DNA from: Amphibalanus amphitrite
Taxonomy: Eukaryota; Arthropoda; Thecostraca; Balanomorpha; Balanidae
Direction of reading: 5' to 3'
Length of the DNA stretch: 64,000 nucleotides
Assembly (NCBI RefSeq): GCF_019059575.1
Contig: NW_024881780.1
Location: forward strand, 558,001 to 622,000
This document shows, piece by piece, positions 12,210 through 22,100 of this stretch. Position numbers and translations under genes: made by a program. The notes under the pieces were generated by a model. That model was not told the DNA's origin. It searched no databases and saw nothing but the letters and a program-made list of their open reading frames with translations. Position 1 is the first letter of the stretch. Every line of letters starts with the position of its first letter.

Positions 12210-12482
12210 GTGGCCGTATTCACAATCACGGGTTAAGGGCAGGGGTAGGAGTAACGGGTATCGCCTATCGGATTGTTTTTGTGGCCGTATTCACAATCGA
12301 AGTTGACTGCACTGATGGTTGCCCGGCGCCACGCCGACGGCACCTGGCCTGCGTGGTGCCATCTGCATGGCGCCGGGCGACCATCAAGGGTAAACTTCGA
12401 TTGTGAATACGGCCACGAAAATAACCGGTTACCCGTTACTCCTACCCCTACCCTTAACCCGTGATTGTGTGAATACGGCCAC
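12210..12482. mobile_element. Short foldback element with GTGGCCGTATTCACAATC ends
   Basis: The two ends are inverted copies (GTGGCCGTATTCACAATC at 12210; GATTGTGTGAATACGGCCAC at 12482). The inverted arms include a GGGTTAAGGGCAGGGGTAGG block and its complement, and a second inner copy of the same 18-mer at about 12281. The two halves can pair over most of the 273 bases. No coding capacity, so it is a MITE or foldback element. Confidence 0.7.
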
Positions 12483-13397
12483 CGGGGCAAAAACTGCCAT
12501 AATAGACATTTTTGCGTAAGCAGTTTTTTTCTGAAATAACGTTTGACTCAAAACTTCCACGAGTTCACTTTTACCCCCATTTTGCTCCTTTCATCGATAC
12601 GCATCGAATGGGCTATAAGTCGACCTCAGGTCAAGGTCATGAACTGACCGGAAAAGGTCGATATCGGACATCGGTCGGTCTACGTATCGATCGATCTGTA
12701 TGATCAAGCTGAACACATCTAAGGCGTTTCCATCGCTCTAGCATGCCTCTATCAAAAGTTATTAGCGAAAAGCTGTTAAATATCATCCGTGACTTGAGAT
12801 GACCTCTGGAACATAAGGAGGGGTCACGGGTGCCAATGCCATTATCCGGTTCATTTTGTCATGCTTACGTGTAATTCGGTGTTTGAGAGTGTTTAGAATA
12901 ACGTTCATCTAAAAGAGGTGCCTTTCAATGCTCGCCCATTGCTGAGTTACCATGGGCATGGCGTGAAACTGACCTGGCCTTAGGTCACCAATATCAAAAT
13001 TCCGATATACACATTTTGTGCATAATGTTGCTCCCATCAGCTGCTAAAAGTTTCAAAGCAATCCATCACTCGGTGGAGCTATCGCAGGCATTTAAACTTC
13101 TTCTGATGTGAGGTCACTTGACGTGATCTGGTGACCTGACCTTGAGAAACCTTGTTCTAATAGTTTCACAACATGTGCAGAAAGGCTATATAACAAGGTA
13201 TGTATGTATGTAAAAAACGGTGGCACCCCACGGGCCATTTTTTAGATATCCTCGAAAAAAAACGCAGGGATGTTCAAACACCCCCTGCCCACACCAACCG
13301 GGCGGGGCTTAACATTATGTGTAACTGTGTGCCTGCTTTCAACTCCGGGAGGCACATGCTGCAGCAGCAACAATGGTTATAATAGTTTTCGCCGGGG
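12483..13397. other. Intergenic with the diverged dispersed repeat
   Basis: About 12620-12920 resembles the repeat at 2250-2640. The rest holds no gene that I can support. Confidence 0.4.
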
Positions 13398-13640
13398 AAT
13401 ATAGCCCGCGCCCCGCTGGGGGAGGGGGGAGGGGGGCAGCTCACACTTTTCGCTAAAAACTTCTAAGCGCGTTAAGCTAGCGAAGCCAAATTTTCAGTAT
13501 CTCATTATATGCACATCGATAATTCGATCTGATATACTCCCTGAAAATTTGAGTGAAATGCGCGGTAAAATTGTTGAGAAAAGACGTTTTAGTGACGTCG
13601 TGTCACTGCAGGGCGCGTTTAGCTGAATAGCACAGCGGGG
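13398..13640 (-). mobile_element. Truncated inverted copy of the TTAA/GC-ended family
   Basis: It begins with CCCGCGCCCCGCTGGGGG followed by a G-rich tract. Then come TTTTCGCTAAAAACTTCTAA and AAATTTTCAGTATCTCATTA, and a GACGT-GTGACGTC stretch. These match the reverse complement of the right end of the element at 56515-57684 in the same order. The other end is missing. Confidence 0.45.
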
Positions 13641-14023
13641 CACTGGGTAACGGTCATTGGTCGTTCCGTGCGTCGCAATTCACAATGCATGGCAGTAAAA
13701 CTCCCAGGGGGTGCCAACTTCCAACATATATTTACGTGCTGCTGCCGTTGGCTACGCCGCATTTCCCATGTTTGGGCCATGGGCCCATGGGTGGTTTAAT
13801 GTCGTGCGATTAATATTGCATGATATATGTTGGTATGTAGGTACCACGTTACAGGTCAAGTCGACGTGACCTTTTCGAAGGATTGTTGTACAATGGTAGG
13901 CCATTTCTTGGATACTCATGTGTTGATTGTCTTGGTTAATAAGTAACTACGGAAGAGCGCACAATATAGGTATGTGTACTGTAATGTATGTACCTACATT
14001 GTACAATGCCTGGGTGCTGTATA

Positions 14024-14325
14024 ATAGCCGTTTTCACGACGGGCTATCCGGCGAGTGCACCTAATTTGACCAAATCTGCACCTAATGTCCTTTACAGCAC
14101 ATATCTTTATTTTATGAATTTATTTCAGTATTTTAATCGATGATACTCTCTAATAATATGACAAAGCAGGCATATAAGCAAATAGTGCAACCCTAGCTGA
14201 TAGCTGCTAAGAGACACACTGAACCTAAGTTGACCAAATCTGCACCTAATTTGCACCAGATGTGCACCAAAGTCCAAATGTGTAAATGGCTAATACAAAT
14301 GATGGCCGTCGTGAAAATGGCTAAT
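14024..14325. mobile_element. MITE with AGCCGTTTTCACGACGG inverted ends
   Basis: The left end TAGCCGTTTTCACGACGGG and right end CCGTCGTGAAAATGGCTA are inverted copies about 20 bases long. The roughly 300-bp interior is AT-rich, repeats GACCAAATCTGCACC twice, and has no ORF. Flanking bases are TA-rich, so the exact target duplication is not resolved. The mariner-derived copy at 14327 begins immediately after it. Confidence 0.6.
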
Positions 14326-14326
14326 A

Positions 14327-14754
14327 CAGGGTGACACAAAAAAGTGGTCTTCACCAAAATTCGAATAACTTAGGAAGTTTTATTCAGATCATCACCAAAC
14401 TTCGGCCACTTTAGGTCACACCTATGTAGCAGACATCCACCAAGTTTCAAGTCTTCACTACGAATACTTTTAGTACAGTGTGTGTTTTACGGACGCTCCA
14501 CAATGTGCTCCAGGTGAGCGCCCCGGCGCTGCAGGGCGTAGGCACACCTGCATCCGGCGGGCAAAGTTGCCGATAACCCGATAAGAATAACGTTTCAGGG
14601 GTAGCACACCCCCTGAGCACTGTCTCCAGAGGCCATTGCACTCTGTAAAGTGCACAGCCATCGGGTTATCGACAACTTTGCCCGCCGGATGCAAGTGTGC
14701 CTACGCCCTGCAGCGCCGTGGCGCTCACCTGGAGCACATTGTGGTCGAACACCT
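14327..14754 (-). mobile_element. Partial inverted copy of the mariner-derived foldback element
   Basis: Starts with CAGGGTGACACAAAAAAGTG after TA. It reads as the reverse complement of about 20050-20473, ending abruptly after GGAGCACATTGTGG, so one terminal arm is missing. It carries the same transposase 3'-end remnants as the complete copy. Confidence 0.65.
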
Positions 14755-15803
14755 TGGCGAGCAGTGAGCACGTTTACCACCTACCTACCTATCCCGGCCT
14801 TTACCTACCGCTACCAGTCGCCCGTCCGTAAGACATAGGTAATAGGTATGTAAAAGGCACGGCAGGACTGATCGCCGGCCCCACGGCACGGCTATTATGT
14901 GGAGCCGGGCCTTACATAAGCGAGTCCATGTGTCTAAGCCTTGAGTTCAGACTGACCGGGTCCCGTAATAGCGCAACAGTGTAAGCAAACTTTGTGGCCG
15001 ATCTTCCCGGGTCAATGTATAACGCCCGATATTACGGTTCCGAACACGCCCCATCCCTCAGTGAAGTCAGTAGTCACAGTCTCAGACTCGTTGGTGAATC
15101 CGAGTTCTGCCCGAACTCCAGTCGGGCCCCTGTGACTGATGGGTCATGGAGTACATAAAACATTGTGCACAGATTCCGTACAACCGTGTACCTACCTACA
15201 AATGCCCTAGCCCCCGGATCTCTGTTACGTAAGATGCATCAACGACGGGAGTGCTCATGTTACTCGGCATTTATAAGAACCGGGGCCCGTCTGAGCTGGT
15301 GAATGTGTTCAGACTAACAAGCAAGTCCTTTCTGACTCGGCCCCACGGCGCGTTAGTGGAGCCGGGCCCCGTGTCTGCCACTGCCACGGGCCGTGGCAGT
15401 CTGTACACGTTTCGTGGCCTTCATTTGAAACGGGTGTCGTCCGACCGGCCCCGCACTCTGTTAGGGAAACTCCATTCTCCTGTTACCTATCGGTGAGTTA
15501 AGCTGAGCTCCGTGCCGGGTAACTTGCGCCTATAACTTAAACATTTATTAGAATCTTTCCCATCTGACTGACTTCTGCTTCTAGCTCTCAAAACACGAGT
15601 ACCTACGGGTTGGGGACGATAGGACGTTGGGGTTTGCCGTTTGGGACACCATGCATTCTTAGAACCGGGCCCGTCCGACCGTGCTCCTGTGTTTGAGCCC
15701 TTGAGCATTGAGCATTTCTCAGAATTGGGCCCCATCAGCACCCAACTGGGAATATTTTGCAAGTATATGATATTTTGAAATTGGTAGGTATGTTTTTTCT
15801 GCT
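14755..15803. other. Intergenic, GC-richer diffuse repeats
   Basis: Several degenerate GGCCCCACGGC / GAGCCGGGCCC blocks occur (about 14876, 15340, 15450). No ORF of interest and no clean repeat boundary. Confidence 0.35.
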
Positions 15804-17671
15804 GTCTTATCCAGGGGCGGATCCAGGAAAACTCCAAGGGGAGGGTCATGAATCGAAGTGGTGCCCCTACCTATACCCAAAATTAAAAACTCAACGGATT
15901 TCGTCCACTTCATTTTGGTGGTGCCCCCATTTTCAGTTTTTTTTTCTTTTTATTTTTTATTTTTAGTCAGTATCTTAACTCTTAGCCACAACCACATTTA
16001 CCAATTGTAAGCAAGTATATATGAATGTGCTATGTGTATATATGTTGTGGACGCTGAGTAGTGAGTACTTACCAGGAGGCAGGAACGTTATCAGGTAAGC
16101 AAATCGTTGTCAGTCCGACGAACTTGACCCTGGCGTCTAAAGGGTCTGTCCTTGACACTTCAGGCTTGTCAGGGGCACCAAAGTCCTTCCAGGGACACCA
16201 CAAACCTGTCAGGGGCACCTACGGCCTTGTAGGGGCGCCACAGGCCCGCCAGGGGCACCACAGGCCTGCCAGGAAGCAGGGGCACCACAGGTCTAGAAAG
16301 TATACACGACAGGCCTGTCAGGGGCACAACGGGCCTGTTGGGCCCATGAGCACCCCTAGGGGCAGGGGCAGCACAGTCCTTCCAGGGGCACCGCAGGCCT
16401 GTGAGGGGCACCAGCGGCCTAGCAGGGGCACCAGTCAACACAGGCCTGCCAGGGGCACCACAGACCTGCCAGGGGCACCAGAGGCCTGCCAGGAGCACCA
16501 CCGACCTCGCAGGGGTAACTTGGGCCTGTCAGGGCCCAGGGGCACCACGGGCCTGTCGAGAGGCACTTCAGGCTTTTCAGGGGCACCATAGTCCTCTCCG
16601 GGCGCAGGGGTAGCAGGGGCACCAGAGGCCTGCCAGGGGCACTACAGGCCTAGCAAGGGCACCACTGGTCTATCAGGGGCACCACGAGCCTGTCATAGCC
16701 AGGCATCTCAGGTTTGTCAAGGCCCAGGGGCACCACAGGTCTGTGAGGGGCACCAGCGACCTAGCAGGGGCACCCGTCAACACAGGTCTGCCAGGGGCGC
16801 CACAGACCTGCCAGGGGCACCACAGACCTGCCATGGGCACCAGAGGTCTGCCAGGGGCACCACCGGCCTCGCAGGGGCACCTTGGGCCTGTCAGGGGCAC
16901 CACGGGCCTGCCGAGGGGCACTTCAGACTTTTCAGGGGCACCAGTCCTCTCCGGGCGCAGGGGTACCAGCGGCCTAGCAAGGGCACCAGAGGCCTGCCAG
17001 GGGCACCAGCGGCCTAGCAAGGGCACCAGAGGCCTGCCAGGGGCACCACAGGCCTAACAAGGGCACCACGGGCCTGCCAGGGGCGCCACAGGCCTAACAA
17101 GGGCACCACGGGCCTGCCAGGGGCACCTCAGGCTTGTCAGGGCCCAGGGACACCACAGTCCTTCCAAGGGCACCGCAAGCCTGTCAGGGGCACCAGAGGC
17201 CTGCCAGGGGCACCACAGGCCTAGCAAGGGCACCACTGGCCTGTCAGGGGCACCTCAGGCTTGTCAGGGCCCAGGGGCACCACAGTCCTTCCAGGTGCAT
17301 TACAAGCCTGTCAGGGGCACCAGAGGCCTAGCAAGGGCATCACAGGCCTGCCATGGACACCACAGGCCTGCCAGGGGCACCACCGGCCTTGCAGGGGCGC
17401 CTCAGGCCTGTCAGGGGCACCACGTGCCTGCCGGGGACACTTCAGGCTTGTCAGGGGCGTTACAGTCCTGTCAGGGCTCAGGGGCACCAGGCCCGTGGTG
17501 TCCCTGCTAGGCCTGTGGTGCCCCTGGCGGTCCTGTGGTGCCCCTGTCAGGACTGTGATACCCCTGATAGGCCGGTGGTGCCCCTGGCAGGTCTTTGGGC
17601 CCCCGGGCCTCAAGGGGGGGGCCATGACCCATGTGACCCCCCCCCCCCTTGGATCCGCCCCTGGTCTTATC
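15804..17671. mobile_element. hAT-type non-autonomous element with 8-bp target duplication
   Basis: The left end at 15812 is CAGGGGCGGATCCAGG. The right end, finishing at 17663, is CCTTGGATCCGCCCCTG. The element is bracketed by an exact 8-base direct repeat, GTCTTATC, at 15804-15811 and 17664-17671. Eight-base duplications and CAGGGGCG-like ends are typical of the hAT superfamily. No transposase is encoded; most of the interior is the 20-bp minisatellite described separately. Confidence 0.8.
16160..17612. repeat. 20-bp minisatellite inside the hAT element
   Basis: About 1.45 kb of tandem GGGCACCACAGGCCTGCCAG variants with a 20-base period. Local variants include CCTAGCAA, CTTGTCAG and GGCCCAGG. 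Because 20 is not a multiple of three and the unit lacks stop codons, every frame stays open for long stretches and yields Gly/Pro/Gln/His-rich 20-residue repeats on both strands. I treat those ORFs as by-products. The array lies wholly inside the element's terminal repeats. Confidence 0.92.
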
Positions 17672-18182
17672 CACAGATTAATCAGCATTTTCAGTTAGAG
17701 TCCATATTTTTTCCGGCTCATATAATTTACTATACGACTCTCTATCAAAGTGCGAGCTTTAAAAGCGCACGACAGACAAAATATGGCGCAATGCCGTTTC
17801 ACGAACAAGTACAAGTAAGTATGTGCAAAACCAAAATAATATTTTTGACAATTTTGGGATAGTGGATGATGCGCTTTTCTGTTTTCGCTTAATCATTTTA
17901 AATAAACCCATCAACTGGTGATTTTAAAGAATAAATTTAATGTCAAATTCTACTTTGATTAGTGATTGGTATCAGCCATTTTTGATAGCTTCTTGATCTT
18001 GAATTGGCATCACAATCAGCATTGCTGTTGTTGTTCATGTTCATGTTTTGCTTTTCAAAAAAAAAAATTGAAATCAGAAATAGGCTGGCAGCATTTGATA
18101 TTTATTAAGATTGTAGGATGGTGGGTGTTTGTTTACTTGAAGTCCGCGAAACAGACGGATAAATAAAAGCCATTCACAAGAT

Positions 18183-18296
18183 ATTCTAAGATGGTCTTAG
18201 AATAAAAGACTATTACTAATCTTACTATTACTAATCTTACTAAGACTTAGTAAATAGTAAGATTAGTAAGGTCTTAGTAAGACCTGATTTCATTTT
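18183..18296. repeat. Short AT-rich inverted repeat
   Basis: Blocks built from TACTAATCTTACTA are followed by the complementary TAGTAAGATTAGTAAG, giving an imperfect hairpin of about 110 bases. Confidence 0.5.
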
Positions 18297-18544
18297 GATT
18301 TCTGATACTTATTCTGTCTACAAACAAATTCAAAGGCACCAGTACACTATTTACTTAAGGCCATAGGTAGCGACACAGCGATTTGTTTACAGCCAGTTTT
18401 GATCCCGATGACGCAAATGTGTCGTCACAAGACAAAACAGTATGGCCATCTCTAATGAGAATCAAGTGCAAGAAGTTCCGGTATATGTCAAGTTTAGGTC
18501 CTAACTACAATTGTGACGCTGTTGATACGAATATGAAACAGCCA

Positions 18545-18690
18545 AAATTTTAGGTTTTAGGTTAGGTTAGGTTGTAGGTTTGTAGGTTTTAGGTTGTAGG
18601 TAGGTAGGTTTGTAGGTTAGGTTAGGTTAGGGTAGGTTTGTAGGTTGTAGGTTGGTAGGTTATAGGTAAGTAGGTAAGCCGTAAGGTTAG
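18545..18690 (+). repeat. Degenerate TTAGG-type telomere-like repeat
   Basis: Runs of TTAGG (for example TTAGGTTAGGTTAGG) are mixed with TGTAGG and GGTAGG variants over about 145 bases. TTAGG is the ancestral arthropod telomere repeat. Here it is interstitial and decayed, so it may be a repair scar or simple drift of a microsatellite. Confidence 0.6.
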
Positions 18691-19060
18691 GTCAGGTTTG
18701 ATTATGTTTTTTCTTTTATTTGCGAGACATATGAGTATCATTTTTGGATTCAGGATGTCAAATAATGTAAAAATATGAAAAATTTATCAATGAAATCTTC
18801 TTAGGACTTAAACTTGACATTTACCGAAGTTCCTAGATGTAGACAGCACTGACGTCACCAGGATCGAAACCAATGGCATCAGTACTGGACCTATGGCGAA
18901 GCAAAGTAGACCCCCCTTCAGAAGGCATGTCATGTTTGGTTGTTAATGGGTGTGGTTTCTTATTTTACAGGTATCAAGCTACTAACACACTGCATTGGCT
19001 GTAATATTGCGTAGTGCAAACTGCACATTTAAGAGTTAAGGGCCATATATTTACCCAAAT

Positions 19061-19136
19061 ATGGCAGAGATGTCTACTGAGTCAATGTCGGTTCCGATCA
19101 CTTGTCTTCATGTCATTGATAACTTTCTACTTGTTG
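19061..19136 (+). CDS. WDR6: WDR6 exon 1 (coding part)
   Basis: Starts at ATG 19061 (MAEMSTESMSVPITCLHVID) and ends in phase 1 before GTGAGT. It is chosen as the first exon because it completes the LLVGEG motif with exon 2. A second in-frame ATG occurs three codons later. Any 5' UTR exon is not identified. Confidence 0.85.
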
Positions 19137-22100
19137 GTGAGTATGCACATGTATATTTTCTTTTATTCATGCTTTCTTCTAAGATGTCCCACTCTTTTCT
19201 AACTCTGTTCTTATCATCTCCACACATTTTGTTTTGACATCTATTTATCAGTTTTTGCAATGCTAGCTATGATATTGAACTGACTGCAAGTGCAGAATTG
19301 TATGTTTTGTTCAGCCACATATGGAGCATTATTGAAACAAATTCGTCCTGCCATAGCCCATTAGGGGAGGGATAGTAATTGAGGTAAATGTGTATTACCT
19401 AGTTAAAATAAATCATAGGTGTTACATATTAATTAAACTATAACTTTACAAAGTTGCTAGCAACCTTAATCCTCTGAAAAGGTTCCCTCTCCTTCAAAGT
19501 CCAAAGGCACCATGTTCACTCTGAGCTCAGCTGATGTAAGTCCCTGTTCTCTGTCTCGCAGGGGAGGGTGGATGTGTTCGCTGCCACCAGCTGGAGAATG
19601 GCCAGGAGCTGAGTCAGCTGACTGTGTTTACCGGTGCTCGGGTGCACGGCGTCACCGAGCTGCCAGTGCACAATGCTGACGACAGCGGAGCTCCGCCCGA
19701 ACACCGTCAGCTGATTGTCTATGGTAGCAAACAGCTATGCCAGGTGTCCCTGGACACGGGAGGATGGTGAGAGTTTAGGGCCTGGGCGGCCGCACATTGC
19801 ACAGTCGTTTTTTTCGGGATGGGAGTGTTTTAGTTCATGAGATTACAAACTGATCATTCGGCGCTACTTCTCACATACAGGGTGACACACAAAAAAAAAA
19901 ACGGTCATCACCAAATTTCGAATAACTTCGGAAGTTTTATTCAGATGATCACCAAACTTCGGCCACTTAAGGTCACACCTATGTAGCATACATCCACCAA
20001 GTTTCAAGTCTTCACTACAAATACTTTTAGTACAGTGTGTGTTTTACTGACGCTCCACAATGTGCTCCAGGTGAGCGCCACGGCGCTGCAGGGCGTAGGC
20101 ACACTTGCATCCGGCGGGCAAAGTTGTCGATAACCCGATGGCTGTGCACTTTACAGAGTGCAATGGCCTCTGGAGACAGTGCTCAGGGGGTGTGCTACCC
20201 CTGAAACGTTATTCTTATCGGGTTATCGGCAACTTTGCCCGCCGGATGCAGGTGTGCCTACGCCCTGCAGCGCCGGGGCGCTCACCTGGAGCACATTGTG
20301 GAGCGTCCGTAAAACACACACTGTACTAAAAGTATTCGTAGTGAAGACTTGAAACTTGGTGGATGTCTGCTACATAGGTGTGACCTAAAGTGGCCGAAGT
20401 TTGGTGATGATCTGAATAAAACTTCCGAAGTTATTCGAATTTTGGTGATGACCGCTTTTTTTGTGTCACCCTGTATTAGACCATTTGATCTTGATCATTG
20501 TTATGTTACTCTGTTTTGTGGGGTTAGGCCCTTTCAGTCTGACAAGACCATTTCAGAGTCGGAAGGATGCTAGGAATTAGGGGGAGACATTGGTCTGGGC
20601 ATTGGTCTGGGACCTGTCACCCCATTACCCATATTGACCCCGCCCCTCACGCCCCCCCCCCCAGTCTGCGCGTAGTCCGGCCGGCGGTGCACCTGACCAG
20701 CTGGCTCCTGGACATCACACCCCTCCCAGAAGGCGCTCTGGCCGCCCTGGACACACACGGTCGACTTCTGCGGCTGGCCAGTGACCTGAGCGGCCAGGTG
20801 GTACCACCGGTCCGCTGCCCAGACAGGTGCATTCTGTATAGTGGAGCGCTGCTGCCGCCGGCCACGTCTGCAGATAGTCTGCTGGCCTTTTGTGGTACAG
20901 TATTCTGTCAGGTCAGTGAAGGGAGGGGAAGGTATGTTTAGGTTTAGTTGTGGCTATGCGTATTGCGTATAGACTATAGACAAGCGTTTTTTTTTTTACA
21001 TATTTTTTTATCAGATCGGTCGTGAGTGAACGGCTTGGTCCGCTTTTTTCAGTCTTTGATTGGATTTCTCAGGCGGTTGCGGGCTGCTAGCAACAATTTC
21101 CTTGCTTCAGTCATTGCAATGCGCTGTGTCGTTCATCCATCGGAGGACTTTTCTGACCATCGTCCACCGTTGCCGACAGGTGCTGATTTGGGAGCCTGGT
21201 GACGGCGACTGTGACGGGCCGATCCTCCACCGTCTGACCGGTCACACGGGGGTCATTTTCCGACTGACGCTCTCCCCAGCGCGCGACTCTCTGCTCTCCT
21301 GCTCTGACGACCGCTCGGTGCGGCAGTGGCGGCGCGTCGGCAGCGATTGGCTGCGCGTCGCGCCCGCCGCCGCCGGCGCCCTGTTCGGTCACGAGGCGCG
21401 CGTATGGTCGGCGCTGCCTGTCGGCGCCGGCCGTGTCGTCAGTGTGGGTGAGGACTCGCGGGTGTGCCTGTGGTCGCCGGAGGGCCGGCTGGTGCGGAGG
21501 TGGCGCGCTCACGCCGGTGCCAGCGTACGCGCAGCCGCGGCGGACTCGGCCGGCCGCTGGCTGGTCACCGGCGGCGGCGACGGCGCGGTGCTGGTATGGC
21601 CGCTGGTGGGGCCGCCGGCGCCGGCCAGCCTGCTCGCGGCACCCGCCGGGGACAGAGCCCGCACGCTGCGGTCGCTGGACGGATACAGACAACTGCTCGT
21701 CACAGACGCCGGCCGGCTGCTGCTGCTGAGACGGGACGGAGACGGAGGGGTGACCAGTGAGCTGCTGCTGCACGACCCCCGACTGGCCAGCTACGCTCTG
21801 CTGGCGGTCAGCCCGGACGGAGAACGGGTGGCACTGGCTGGGATGCAAGGACACGTCATAACACTCAGAACAGGTCAGCGGCACTGCTGACATGTACACT
21901 GAACTTTTTACGAAAATCGCAATGCACGTTTAGGCCCCGGTCAAGTTGCCCCAATTCGCGGCCAGACTTGCAAAACATAGCCCGGAGAAGGACCGCTCCG
22001 GTTGTTTTTCAATAGAAAAACACAATTCTAACGAATATATTTGATTGTGAGATCCTTGCTGTCAGTGTCAATAATCAAAGTCACTTCGGTATGTAACCGC

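Larger units (their letters stand above)
17672..19060. other. Intergenic region upstream of WDR6
   Basis: AT-rich. Contains a foldback of TACTAATCTTAC/GTAAGATTAGTA type at about 18183-18296 and the TTAGG-like block at 18545-18690. The WDR6 promoter should lie here or just before 19061, but no TATA box or initiator stands out. Confidence 0.4.

Noticed and set aside
16061..17862. Collagen-like Gly/Pro/Gln ORFs on both strands
   Set aside because: The 20-bp minisatellite has no stop codons, so all frames stay open; no start context, domain or splice signals.
21111..21899. 262-codon minus-strand ORF
   Set aside because: Shadow of WDR6 exon 4, whose plus frame has clear WD40 motifs.
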